Assembly (NCBI GenBank): GCA_012295275.1
Contig: CM022665.1
Location: forward strand, 7,823,976-7,887,975
DNA length: 64,000 nucleotides
From: Chrysomallon squamiferum
Taxonomy: Eukaryota; Mollusca; Gastropoda; Neomphalida; Peltospiridae
Direction: 5' to 3'
Part shown: positions 1 through 11,203 of the stretch, piece after piece
Numbering within the stretch: the first letter of the stretch is position 1
Layout of the letters: each line of letters opens with the position of its first letter
Notes under the pieces: generated by a model
What the model was told of the DNA's origin: nothing
The model's database searches: none
The model's input: only the letters and a program-made list of their open reading frames with translations
Made by a program: the position numbers and the translations under genes

Positions 1-511
1 CCTGATTTTGCCACTACTACTCTATGGATAATATACCATTCATCATTTCTATAGAATTGCGGATATTTTCCTTTCTTAATACTCTGACTAGGGAATCTCA
101 GAGTCCGCAGGAACTGGATATGTGGAAGAAAGACTGTTGGCATATAATAAAATATATAAACGACGAAAAAAAGAAAGAAAAAAAAAGGCAAACAATACGG
201 GCCTATGTAAAAATTATTATATATATGTAAAAAATTATTATATCTACTAGATATATATATACTTAATTTGTAAAGCCAAATATTCTTATGAAAATACGTC
301 CCAAAAATTTCAGATTTAGATATCGGAAAAACTAGAACTTCATCACTTGCCTTCTACCTGCGGAGACTAGGCTCGGGAATTATCTTGATTACTAGTAATA
401 CTAGTTTCTACCAAAACATTTTATTCAGAAACAACGTCTGTAACAAAAATAATTATTACTGTGCCCAGGGAAGAAATATACTAAAACAAATTAGGATAAT
501 GGGCTGCCAAA

Positions 512-563
512 GTTTCAAGTTCTCTCCCACAACCGTCCGCTTTTGTGGGAGAGAACTTGAAAC
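512..563. repeat. Perfect 21-bp inverted repeat with 10-nt loop
   Basis: Positions 512-532 are the exact reverse complement of 543-563, with a 10-base loop (CCGTCCGCTT) between. The arms contain the core CAAGTTCTCTCCCAC and its complement, and are richer in GC than their surroundings. An RNA from either strand would fold into a 21-bp hairpin. No target-site duplication or terminal motif of a known transposon was recognised. It could be a hairpin RNA, a cruciform or part of a palindromic repeat. Confidence 0.75.
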
Positions 564-1020
564 GAGTGAAAAAGAGTGAAATCAAAGAGAAAAGAGCGTT
601 GCCACGCAGGTGGACAAATTTCAAAGCGATATTAGTTTGTCACACAAAACTCACTATAATCTAAAAACTGCCGTTAAAAGTTCATGTAAAGGGATCTTAC
701 AAACGGTCAAACAGAACCTTTATTATTATTTATTATATCGGCAGTTAAAGGGAGTGCATTTACCGATTATAATTATTAATACATAATTATGAAACTGAAG
801 TGTTTCGCGAGTGATGTAATGACACACACACAGATTATAACTTTATTTAATAAAAATATATATATATATAATCAATTCAAACACGAAAAACGAAAATTGA
901 AAAACGATATTTATCAAGGGAGATAACTAGACGAGCTATGAAGTCACAATCAGGAGTATTCGTTGCTTTTCTTTTTCTCATATATATATTTATTTAGTTA
1001 GTTTCACACGCACACCCATC

Positions 1021-1060
<40 letters not shown>

Positions 1061-1121
1061 TATTATTATTATTACTAATATTACTACAACTGCTACTACA
1101 TGGAAAATTTCAGTTGTGAAT

Positions 1122-1541
1122 AGAATACAGAATTAACAAAGCCCTTTAGTAGACTGAAGTTGTTTGTAACTGTTTATCCGTTGCCAAAATGTTACAAACT
1201 ACTAAACTTAAACAGGTTTCAAATTAGTTTTGTTAACTCACAACTGACAAATTAATACTGTGACGGTCTGTGTTGTGAATATCACTGTTATCTGACATTT
1301 AAATAGTGATGTCAAAATAAGAGTACAAAATACTGAAAACAATTTATTTATTTACTTCTTTGTTGTTTTTCTTTTATTCAATTATTAGCATTTCTTCAGA
1401 TACTATAATGAAGTTTACATCTGTTTTTGCTCTATTTTTACTGGTTACATGTTAGTAGTTACCTGAAAACATAAACATGTCACTGGTAAAAACAGAACAG
1501 TAAAACATAGCATATACTTCTTCATGTCAAGAATTTAATTG
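1122..1541 (+). repeat. Segmental direct repeat, copy 1
   Basis: About 420 bp that recurs almost identically at 2443-2861, a constant offset of 1321 bp. Both copies run from AGAATACAGAATTAACAAAG to CTTCATGTCAAGAATTTAAT. The match is nearly gap-free, so the duplication is recent or has been homogenised. No coding frame spans it. Confidence 0.85.
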
Positions 1542-1865
1542 CGGGTTTTATTGTTTTATATTAATTATCTAATTAAGCTGGATCACCAAAAGATTTCTGA
1601 ATTTTTTTTTTTTTATTTTTATTTTTTTATATTTGTAAGTTTTAACTTGACTGTTACCAAAACAAAAATCCAGAACTAGCAGTTAATGTTCTGAATAATT
1701 TATATTTTTATTTTTATATTTGTTGTTTTATATTTTTGGAGAAATAGCTAATTAAACTAGATCACCAAAAGATTTCCAATTTTTTTTTCTTTTTTTTTCT
1801 GTTTTAACTTGACTTACACCAAACTATAAATCCTGAAATCGAAATTAATGTTTGGAATAATTTAG

Positions 1866-1975
1866 AAGCCAGCTGTGTTAAGGATCACTGATCTACATGA
1901 AAGATTAGTTAATTTGTCAAAATTAACAAGTGTATATCCAGTGCAATGATTTCATATTAACATTGTCACTACATT
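1866..1975 (+). repeat. Direct repeat of about 100 bp (partner at 2092-2192)
   Basis: The motif GATCTACATGAAAGATTAGT followed by AAATTAACAAGTGTATATCC occurs here and again at 2092-2192, where a 4-bp insertion (TTCT) interrupts it. Both copies end near an ACTATATTTTAGTAT-type sequence and an AT/AC dinucleotide run. Confidence 0.7.
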
Positions 1976-2179
1976 TTAGTATACATATATATATATACAC
2001 ACACACAGAAAAATATATACTACTGATTCAGATGATTTAATGAAGATGACAATAAGCAATTCGTTTAAAACTGTCACTGTTAAAACTGTTATGGATCACT
2101 GATCTACATGAAAGATTAGTTAATTTGTTTCTCAAAATTAACAAGTGTATATCCAGTGCAATGATTTCATATTAACATT

Positions 2180-2437
2180 GCCACTATATTTTAGTATTTA
2201 TATGTACACAAAATAATATACTACTGATTGAGATGATTTAATGAAGATGACAACAAGCATTTAATGCTTATCTGGCAACTAAACAATTTGTTTAAAACTA
2301 TCACATCTGCGTAATTAATAAAACTTGATATTCATTTGGTGTCTTACATTTTTTTATTTCAAAAGAAATAAAATACAGTTTTGTCAAATACATAATGAAC
2401 TGGAATGTCACATGGCAGTTTCTTTACAATATGTCAT
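2180..2437 (+). repeat. Segmental repeat (partner at 3184-3440)
   Basis: The sequence from CACTATATTTTAGTAT to TGCAGTTTCTTTGCAATATG-like text is shared between 2180-2437 and 3184-3440, with point differences and small indels. The second copy reaches into the last codons of the minus-strand gene that ends at 3414. The last few codons and stop of that gene therefore lie inside a dispersed repeat. Confidence 0.7.
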
Positions 2438-2442
2438 GGAAC

Positions 2443-2861
2443 AGAATACAGAATTAACAAAGCCCTTTAGTAGACTGAAGTTGTTTGTAACTGTTTATCC
2501 GTTGCCAAAATGTTACAAACTACTAAACTTAAACAGGTTTCAAATTAGTTTTGTTAACTCACAACTGACAAATTAATACTGTGACGGTCTGTGTTGTGAA
2601 TATCACTGTTATCTGACATTTAAATAGTGATGTCAAAATAAGAGTACAAAATACTGAAAACAATTTATTTATTTACTTCTTTGTTGTTTTTCTTTTATTC
2701 AATTATTAGCATTTCTTCAGATACTATAATGAAGTTTACATCTGTTTTTGCTCTATTTTTACTGGTTACATGTTAGTAGTTACCTGAAAACATAAACATG
2801 TCACTGGTAAAAACAGAACAGTAAAACATAGCATATACTTCTTCATGTCAAGAATTTAATT
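2443..2861 (+). repeat. Segmental direct repeat, copy 2
   Basis: Second copy of the repeat at 1122-1541. An 83-codon open frame that starts at 2325 runs into this copy, but the frame is not maintained upstream of copy 1, so it is not taken as a gene. Confidence 0.85.
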
Positions 2862-3413
2862 GGTGGGTTTTGTTGTTGTTTGGCTTTATTTTATTTTATT
2901 CTATTTATTAAATAATGTTTTTGGGTTTTTTTCAGATAACATTATACATTTATTATTGTTGTTGTTGCTTCCACTGTTGTTACTGTTACTATTTCTGTCC
3001 AGTGATCAACAGAGATAAAAAAAGTATCTAAGTAATTAACTAAATTGTAAATAAATAAATAAATGATTTTTAAGTGTCACGGTATCTCTTTTTTGTTTTT
3101 TAATTTTTGTTTTTTTCTTATTTTTATTGTTTTATATTAATTATCTTATTAAGATGGATCACCAACAGTTATGAATTTTTTTTTGCCACTATATTTTAGT
3201 ATATATATATACACAAAATAATATACTACTGATTCAGATGATTTAATGAAGAGGACAACAAGCATTTAATGCTTATCTGGCAACTAAACAATTTGTTTAA
3301 AACTATCACATCTGCAGAATTAATAAAGCTTGATATTCTTTTTGATGTCAGAAAAAAAATTATTTCAAAAGAAATAAAATACAGTTTCATCAAATACGTA
3401 ATGAACTGGAATG

Positions 3414-6284
3414 TCATACTGCAGTTTCTTTGCAATATGTTAATGACTGTGAGCTGTCAGGGATGTGCAACTCTAAGGATGAAAATTGTGTTGCTGGCTC
3501 CATATTCCTCAATACATTACTTTCTTCATACTCGGCTGTTTGATTAACCAATGTAGTCATGTTTTTAGACATCTTTTGCTTTACATCTTTATCAAAATTA
3601 TTTTCATTATCAACTATTTTCTTCCTGAAATTGTCATTTTTCTCTGTGATACTTTGCTCGTCGTTGTTTTCAATGGATTCGGATGTGCCATAATTTTCAT
3701 GATTCATTACCTGACTCGAGTTGTTTGTTTGTGGCACTGACATTTCCTTTTTGTGCAAATTGTTACCATGATTTTCTTCTTTTATTACCGATTTTCTTTC
3801 TGTCTCTTCTCTGCTCATGGATGCATGTGCAGTGTCTACAGCTACAGATTTGTTATTGCCATCAAAAGACAAATCATTTTCATGGTTTGGTGAGACAGAT
3901 GAATTTTCACCACTGACATGTTTGTCATGCATCTGATTACAAAGGTTGCAGGGAGATTTTGTTGCAGGTAGCTCAGAATTTTCCTCAGCTTCTTTCCCCT
4001 GTTTTCTGTCAGGTGGTTCTCTATTCCTGGCTTTGTTTTGTTCTGGTAAATCATCAGTTTTATCCGAATGTGAGTTATTATCATTGCTCTCATGTATACC
4101 TATAAATTAAAAAGACATATATACAAGTAAATTTGATTTCCTTGTCTACAAAAAGTGACTGTCAATTAAAACACAGACTGAAATGGACAATAAACACCTG
4201 AATTGCCTTTATCGGAATACAATTACTACAAATAAATTGGTCATAATATGTGCAAAGGATATGTCAATGAAGTTGTTAAGTAACAAAAAATTTAAAACAT
4301 ATGTATACTCAAAAACATTAATAAGAATAATAATATCTGACCATGTATCTCATTTATAGTGTCTCTCAAAAACTGTGCCATGTACATATTTGCTTCTTCT
4401 CCGGACTGTATCACATTCGCTCTTAATAGCGTTATTATTTTTAACTTGGTCACTGCCACTGGTTCTTTTTCTGTAAGAAAACCAAACAAAAAAAACCCAG
4501 CTATATAATTATTATGAAAAATAAGAAAAATAAAATGCCTTTTTTGGATATACATGTATGTCTGACACTGTGAAAATACATTCTTGCAACAAACACCTTC
4601 AGTTCCAACATTTTGAATAATTATTGACCTAAGACATCTATATCTGTAAAGTTATTTTTAAGTTTGTATGTATATTACATGTTTATATATGTGTGTATAT
4701 ATGTCTGCATATATATCTTGTGTCCATGTATATCTGCAACTGTTTGTTGCTTTGTGTATTTAGGTGCGTGTCTGTCTGTGTGTGTGTGTGTGGGTCAATA
4801 CAGGTAAGTTAATAAGTGTGATTGACTAACCTTTATCTGCATATTCACTGACAGTAATTCCATCACCATGTTTTATAAAATTCTTGCAGTCATTTTGTAA
4901 AGAATTTGTGAGGGAGTTATAAAACTTTTTCAGTATGTGTCCTAGGAGTAAAAAAAACCCAAAAAACTGTTACATTATTGTACATATCTCAAATACTGTT
5001 GTTGTCATCATCGTCATATTCATCATTTCTCTCATTTTTGTTTTTGATTTTGATTATAGTCTCTAAAAAGAGTGCTGAAAAACAGAACTAAATAATTTAA
5101 AAACTATTCTCTAGAATAGTTTAGATATTAAACATTGCTCACTTGTATTTTCATCTTCTGAATAGTTCTCCCTGCTGACAACATCCAGTTTTTTCTTATA
5201 TTTCTGTAGCAGTTCAGTCATATCTTCAGCATTTATTATATTTCTTTGATCAAGAAGTTCAGCTGCTACAAAAGTAAAAGTGAAACAAAATGACAGTATG
5301 TGTCTTTTATTAATACTATCACTACACTACTGCTATTAATACTATCACTACTACTACTATTATTATTGTTGTTTTTTATTACTATTATTATTATTGTTAT
5401 TAATTTTATTATTACTGTTATTAATTTTATTATTATTATTATTATTATTTTATTTGTTTGTTTGTTTTTGTTTATGACATTTGTATTATAAATATTATAA
5501 CTTTTGAAAATTAAATCTTTGGTAATTGTGATTTATTCTCTTTATTGGAGAAAACCAGTAACTTGTTCAAACGAAACTTACCAATAATCTGAAGTATTAA
5601 TGGGTTTCCACTAGCCACACTGTTGAAACAGTGTAGAAATGTATCAGGTATGTCAGCCTCTGTTAATCCATTCTTAGTAAACATTTGACGAACTTCACCA
5701 TCATTCAGAGGTCTAAGGGTTTCTATAAAAGCACACGACTGTATTGGTCTCAAAAACCGCAGTTCAAGTGCAGATGTGTAAAGAAATTTAAAAACAGATC
5801 TCAATGTTTCGTTTCTTATTATGTCGACGATAAATTTCTGAGCATCATTTTTTGGGCTGTACCTTTTGGAGTTATCACTGGGTCTTGGTATATTGTCAAG
5901 AAATAGATATATTTGTTTTTTGTTATTTTTAGGAATAATCCTTTTTATATTCTCCAGCAAATCACTGCCTTGGCACTGACTTAATATTTCTTCATGAACT
6001 TTCATTGCATTACACAATAATTCCAGGATTTTCTTGTGGAAGTCTTCTTTTGAAGTGACATACCTGATGTCTATCTTTCTCAAAAGGATATCCTGATTTT
6101 TCTTTTGGAATTCACCAATGACATGTTCCATGAAAACTGATGTACCCATTTTAGGTTGAGCGCTGATACCAATTATTCTGCAAGTGTGATCACCCAGTTT
6201 TGAAAGAAACTTTTCTTCTTGGTCAGTTCTGCTGACATACTCAATGAATGCTTCATCCATGTTAATTTCAGTGGTATTCACCAT
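3414..6284 (-). CDS. NB-ARC-like P-loop protein with acidic low-complexity tail (583 aa, 5 exons)
   Basis: Exons in transcript order: 6284-5582, 5265-5143, 4941-4831, 4470-4342, 4099-3414. All four introns are GT-AG and phase 1, and the exons sum to 1752 nt, an exact open frame. Exon 1 is a STAND/NB-ARC-type domain. The Walker A region reads GISAQPKMGTS, so the usual GK[S/T] lysine is replaced by threonine. The Walker B-like strand is IYLFLDNI, and GNPLILQIIG stands at the GLPL position. The first intron falls just after GLPL in phase 1, as in the four STAND genes at 13-54 kb, which supports common ancestry. No winged helix or TPR follows. The last exon encodes about 230 residues rich in Asn, Glu, Ser and Lys. 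It is probably a cytosolic regulatory or scaffold protein with weak or absent ATP hydrolysis (inference). A 5' UTR exon was not located. Confidence 0.72.
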
Positions 6285-6354
6285 TTATGCATTTAATCCC
6301 AATGTTTAGCTATCTGCATTAGCACAAAAATGAAGATACATTAATTAGTTATAA

Positions 6355-6455
6355 CTGTGGGATTCTTAGTTACATATCAAGTGTACAGTTAAAGGCAGTT
6401 TCCACCGATTTGGATTCTTGTTGTTATTAGGTGGGTTTTTTTTTTTTTTTTTTTG

Positions 6456-6495
<40 letters not shown>

Positions 6496-6540
6496 AATAA
6501 TAGTAATTTCAATAAAATAATAACAATAAGAAGAAAATAA
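6355..6540 (+). repeat. Dispersed repeat with GA tract (partner near 10070-10260)
   Basis: Both copies share GATTCTTA(G/C)TTACATATCA, then AAGTGTA(C/A)AGTT, then TTTCCA and TTTTGGAT/TTTGGATT, followed by a TTG run and a purine-rich stretch. This copy carries poly-T and then a GA array (6459-6492). The copy near 10070-10260 carries AGACAGACAG and GGA repeats instead. It is probably an old short mobile element whose tail nucleates microsatellites (inference). Confidence 0.5.
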
Positions 6541-6780
6541 CATAATGACCTAACGATGTGATATTTGTAGTACTGGCAGGCCTATGCAGTATATCTCATT
6601 CCCAACACATAATTGTTAACCGCTTCAAATAGCATGGACCAATGATTCTTTAAATATAAAAACAGGACTCACTGTCTGCATGCATAACAGTACAAGTTTT
6701 AGAAGTTGAATGTTTTTTGTTTTAACCAAAAAGAGTGAAAGTTTTATTTTTAACAAAGATTTTTATACGGCTGATTGGCT

Positions 6781-6811
<31 letters not shown>

Positions 6812-8481
6812 CTGTTGTAAAACTGCATCAAGCGTTATAATGAATGTATCAAGGCAATCATTCAAATAACACGTGATAAGTTTGCATTTTAAATGTAAAT
6901 ACGATCTCTAATGCATTGAAAATGGAAATAAAAATTATTTAAAAAAAAAAAAAACCATTTAAAAAAAATTATAATGGTTTCAAGTATCGTTTTACAACTA
7001 CGTACTCAGAACTGTCCGCTGTGGAGTTTTAGCAGAGTAACGAGTCCACATTATGGTACCTAACGAGAATAGTCATCTTCATATTCACGCGCCAGTGTCT
7101 GTGAAAATTATTTATTTTATTTTATTTTATTTTAATTTTAATTTTAATTTTATTTTTTTTTTTTTAACTTGTGACGTCGTAATAATATATAGTACAAAAC
7201 GTGTACGAGATGGTATGACATCTAAGTTACAAAAAAAAATAAAATAAAATAAAATAGCTTTCGACCTTTTCATCAATTTCTGTTCAATAACGGACATCTG
7301 TGTATACGAGGCATTGATTAAATGACATATTTCCTCAAATTACTTTTAATAATCCATGAAGAATTGATTGCATTATGAAGAAGGCATACGTATTTAAAAG
7401 TTTGTAAGCACTGATCGGCGCTCGACGCTGCCATCTTGGAATACGATCAGAAGTTTCCGTGAGCTCACGGAAATATTTAAACTTCCAAATTCAATTATTT
7501 TATGTCTGTTTTCTGAACTTTTTATGATTTACACTGATAAAGATAAGGTTGTTCATATTGCCAAACCATGTCGTAATTACTTTTTCAACTTAAGCTTGTC
7601 AAACTGGATTATTTTTATGCGTGCATAATAAACTAAAATTATAATTCGGTAAAAGATTAATGCATTAATTTTTCAAATTGGCAATATTCCCCGTGTCAGA
7701 ACCCAAGAGAAAAGAACATTCAGGTGTAGTTTGCACCCATTCAATTCTAGAAGTATTTTTTCAGGTGACGTAATTTGTACCGTTAAGAGTTATCCATATT
7801 ACTTCATGGTAAAAAAAAAAACCAGCTTAAATATATTTGTATACAATACTGAATACATATTTTTAAAAAGTAAATACACATTTAAAAATTGTTTTAATGA
7901 AAATTCAGTTCATCATAAATGTAAGTAAATATCAAACACTTACATGAAAGTTAAATAATACCCTCTGAAACTGTCCTTTAAAAACTTGCACACAATTCAA
8001 CACAAAAATGGTGGAAATAGTTTGATGAGAAGAGAGGGGGATTCCGCCGCACGAACTGATTGGCCAAAATACTATAGTTTCAACTTTGTAAAAAAAAAAA
8101 AAAATAATAATAATAAAAGATATTTATTATTATTTTATTTCCTGTTTACATATTGATTTAGTGTTGTTTAATGTTATAACTTTAACTTTTTACCACTAAA
8201 TATTTAAAACACTAAAGACTGAAAAATCAAGGTGCATATGTAAAGAAAGTTACGCTGTGATATTCAAAGTTATTAGACACATCTCATTTATTTGTTAAAG
8301 TCGGCACCCTGTGACGCTTTAACCACATTAAAATGCAATAATATGACTAAATACTTTAAAAATGCATCTGAAAACCAAATAATAATAATAATAATAATGA
8401 AATAACTAATAATGATAATGATAAAAAAAAAAAAAAAAAAAAATTCTTAATCCATTATCACAGTGTCATACTATTACATTA

Positions 8482-8486
<5 letters not shown>

Positions 8487-8558
<72 letters not shown>
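8487..8558 (+). repeat. (AG)n microsatellite
   Basis: Uninterrupted AG dinucleotides for about 72 bp. The preceding segment (8445-8486), containing CAGTGTCATACTATTACATT, also occurs in intron 5 of the STAND genes near 17655, 29490 and 37900. In the gene at 23.8 kb it again lies next to a GA run. Confidence 0.9.
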
Positions 8559-8560
<2 letters not shown>

Positions 8561-8709
8561 AAAACAAAACTTTGTAATAATTGCAGGGAATGGCTGTCAG
8601 TGTCTGCAAGTTTTTTGCGTGTCCTTTGAAACGTCAGTTTAACGTAGAAAATTAGAATGGTATAAAAATCTCTATTTATTTCGTGAACTGATCTACAGTG
8701 GTGTAAGTA

Positions 8710-8719
8710 GGGAATTCCC
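8710..8719. promoter_or_regulatory. Palindromic kappaB-type site GGGAATTCCC
   Basis: A perfect match to the NF-kappaB consensus GGGRNNYYCC in an otherwise AT-rich intergenic region, about 2.4 kb upstream of the minus-strand gene starting at 6284. The same decamer occurs in both head-to-head STAND promoters. At this distance, function is uncertain. Confidence 0.3.
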
Positions 8720-10611
8720 TGAACCCAGATGACGTTAGGCGAATTCCTTTGTTTTACCGATAACAGCTCATCATTTTCAATTCAAATTGTTGATAATGAG
8801 CTTTACAGAAATTAACAAAAGTGTTCATTAAATGTCATTAAAATATACTACTGTAATTGTATTATGTTATTAATACTGTGTTTTAGATATATAAAATAAA
8901 TAAAACAGTAAGTTAATTGACATACGCGTTTCCATGTTTTTGTACGGTCAAGTATCCGTTCACTTCAACAAACGATTATGCCTTCAGCCAGGCCACACAA
9001 ATAAACCAATGAGCATTCATTCTGAAGGAAAATCCTGTCTGCATTACGTGATCATAGTGAAAATAACGTCAGAGTTATTTGTAACCGGTAATTGCTCGAA
9101 GAAAGAAGGAAAAACCGAAATTTTCCTGGAAAAATATGTAATTAAATTGATATCACTATTCCTGTTACGTAAATAAATATCTACTGAACAAGTATATATT
9201 AGTTCTAGATCGAAATAATGTAGGGCTGAAGTACTACTTGCAAAATTTTAGAACCGATATATTGAACATACGGCAGCATACGGCGAACAAATATTAAAAT
9301 GGTGGATTTGTTGTCTGCAGTAGTGAAAATAGCTTGTATAATTCAGAAGACGATTAATTGCTATTATCTAATCACTGACGGTTTACAAATGCAAAATCTA
9401 ATTTTGTTTAATATTATTTATTTTATGTATGAATAATATTTTGATATTTAATAAAATGTTAGCGTAATTTATGAAAATATTAACCCCCTTCAATACTATA
9501 ATGGAACGCTCCACTGCTCTTTTTCAAAATGGCTGGCAAATTTATTCCATATTTGTTAGGGGTGTTGGGTTGTTAGTTGCATCGTACATGTAGAGGGCTA
9601 GTAACAATTCATTCGTCTATTGCTTTTACAGTTTTACACTATTTTTATTATTAAAATCAAATATAATATTTAGTATATTTTATACTCTATACAATACATA
9701 ATAATTTATCTTTATCAAGAGGGGTTCAACTATATATAAATTTGTTTTCAAATGTTACGGGAGCAATACATTATTTTCACTTTCTGTGTTGAGAGATGGG
9801 GTATATTTTACTATGGGCGTTCAATAAAAACAAATCTTACCTTGTCTTAAAATACGCCGAATTTTTATCTTTAATAGTCCATATAATCTCCTCACTGTGT
9901 CAAAATGCACTATGAGTCATTGTCGAACTACAACACGTCACTGCAAAAAAATATTTCCGTGTCGTGTGATGTGAAGTCAGTTTATGTGTACCTATATATA
10001 TATATTTTTGTTTTTGCTCGACTTCGAAATTTCAACCTGCAGCTGACATGACAATATTTATGAGTCGGAGATTCTTACTTACATATCAAGTGTAAAGTTC
10101 AAGGGCGTTTCCATTGTTTTGGATTATTGTTGTTGTTGTTGTAACTGTTGCTGGAAGATGGGTTTTTGTTATTTACTTACTTATTTACTTTTCAGACAGA
10201 CAGACATACACAGATATATATAATAACAATAATTTTAATACAGTAATAATAATAATAGGAGGAGGAGGAGGAGGAGCAGGAGTAGTAGTAGTAATCACAC
10301 ATCACAGTTGCCTAACACTGTGTATTTACCGTACACGGTTGACCTAAGCAGTCAGAATTTTATGAAGCCTTATTCTCTACACTGTTATATCCAAATTATT
10401 AGTCTGATAAAGGTGTAATTTGATATTTTGTCGTTTGACTCCAATCTAAACTTCTATACTAATTTTTATCTAAATAGGAATCAATCGTGGTACAACCACT
10501 AGATGAAGTGATAATGAATGACCTAGTAAAGGAAAACAGCTAAATTAAAACAAGAAAAAAGGTGATTCCCTGAACCTTCAGACAAAAACTTGATTATAAA
10601 GCTAAAACTGC

Positions 10612-10616
<5 letters not shown>

Positions 10617-10686
<70 letters not shown>
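10617..10686 (+). repeat. (GA)n microsatellite
   Basis: About 70 bp of pure GA dinucleotides preceded by CAACTT. A similar start (AACTT followed by GAGA) occurs at 58413, hinting at a shared origin. Confidence 0.9.
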
Positions 10687-10688
<2 letters not shown>

Positions 10689-11116
10689 ATTAAAATATTT
10701 TATCCCATAATGTATGTGTGTTTCATTTATTATCAATATGCTTTTAAGATTTAAGTAACTGATGCAATATATTTGTTTTACTCCAGTCCCGGGCTATTTA
10801 GTTCACATAGGATTTTCTGTTTTGGCTGCATATATTCTCTGTAGTTATTATTATTGTCTTTACTTCATCATCATTTTCATTATTAACAACATGACTGTTG
10901 TTGTTTTTGTTGTTGTTGTTGTTGTTGTTATTGTTATTGTTCTTTTTGTGTTGTTCTTGTTCTTCTTATTATTATTCTAGGTAAGGTGTGAATGTTTATC
11001 TTTACAACAAGATAAAAATAAGATTTGTCATCTTGTTCTTTTAAAGGTGTGTTCATTTTAAATCTGAACTTTTCAGTACATTTGTCAAATATGTTTGATT
11101 CAAACAAGACACTTAC

Positions 11117-11203
11117 TTTCTTCGGCTGATCTTCGGCTTCATCAAAAGTCTTGTCCACTTGTGGACTACTACCCATTTCAGTCAGAATGCCAATCAGACC
11201 CAT
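11117..11203 (-). pseudogene. Possible orphan coding exon (29 codons)
   Basis: On the minus strand an ATG at 11203 opens 29 codons (beginning MGLIGILTEMGSSPQ, ending EDQPKK) that end exactly at a consensus donor, AAA|GTAAGT, at 11117. The composition is less AT-rich than its surroundings and looks coding. A second short open stretch on the same strand follows from about 11305, reading MPLYFRIVPADKNLAF and on to QHQ stop. No downstream exon of the same gene could be joined. It may be a first exon of an unrecognised gene or a decayed fragment. Confidence 0.25.

Larger units (their letters stand above)
1..3413. other. Repeat-rich intergenic DNA
   Basis: No convincing gene was seen. Open frames here are short, lack coding character and mostly cross repeats. 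The stretch holds a TTA microsatellite near 1021-1075, short AC and AT runs, a perfect hairpin (512-563) and several pairs of diverged direct repeats, listed separately. An element of about 60 bp containing GGATCACCAA and a T-rich run occurs three times, near 1555-1620, 1740-1800 and 3125-3185. The 3' end of the minus-strand gene begins at 3414, so its 3' UTR must lie at the right edge. Confidence 0.6.

Noticed and set aside
24-230. Open frame of 68 codons at the left edge
   Set aside because: It ends in Lys-rich and poly-A-like sequence, shows no domain, and no partner exon could be seen. The window edge prevents a better judgement.
10934-11203. Full 89-codon minus-strand open frame
   Set aside because: Only the first 29 codons look coding. 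After the GTAAGT donor the frame runs into intron-like and microsatellite sequence.
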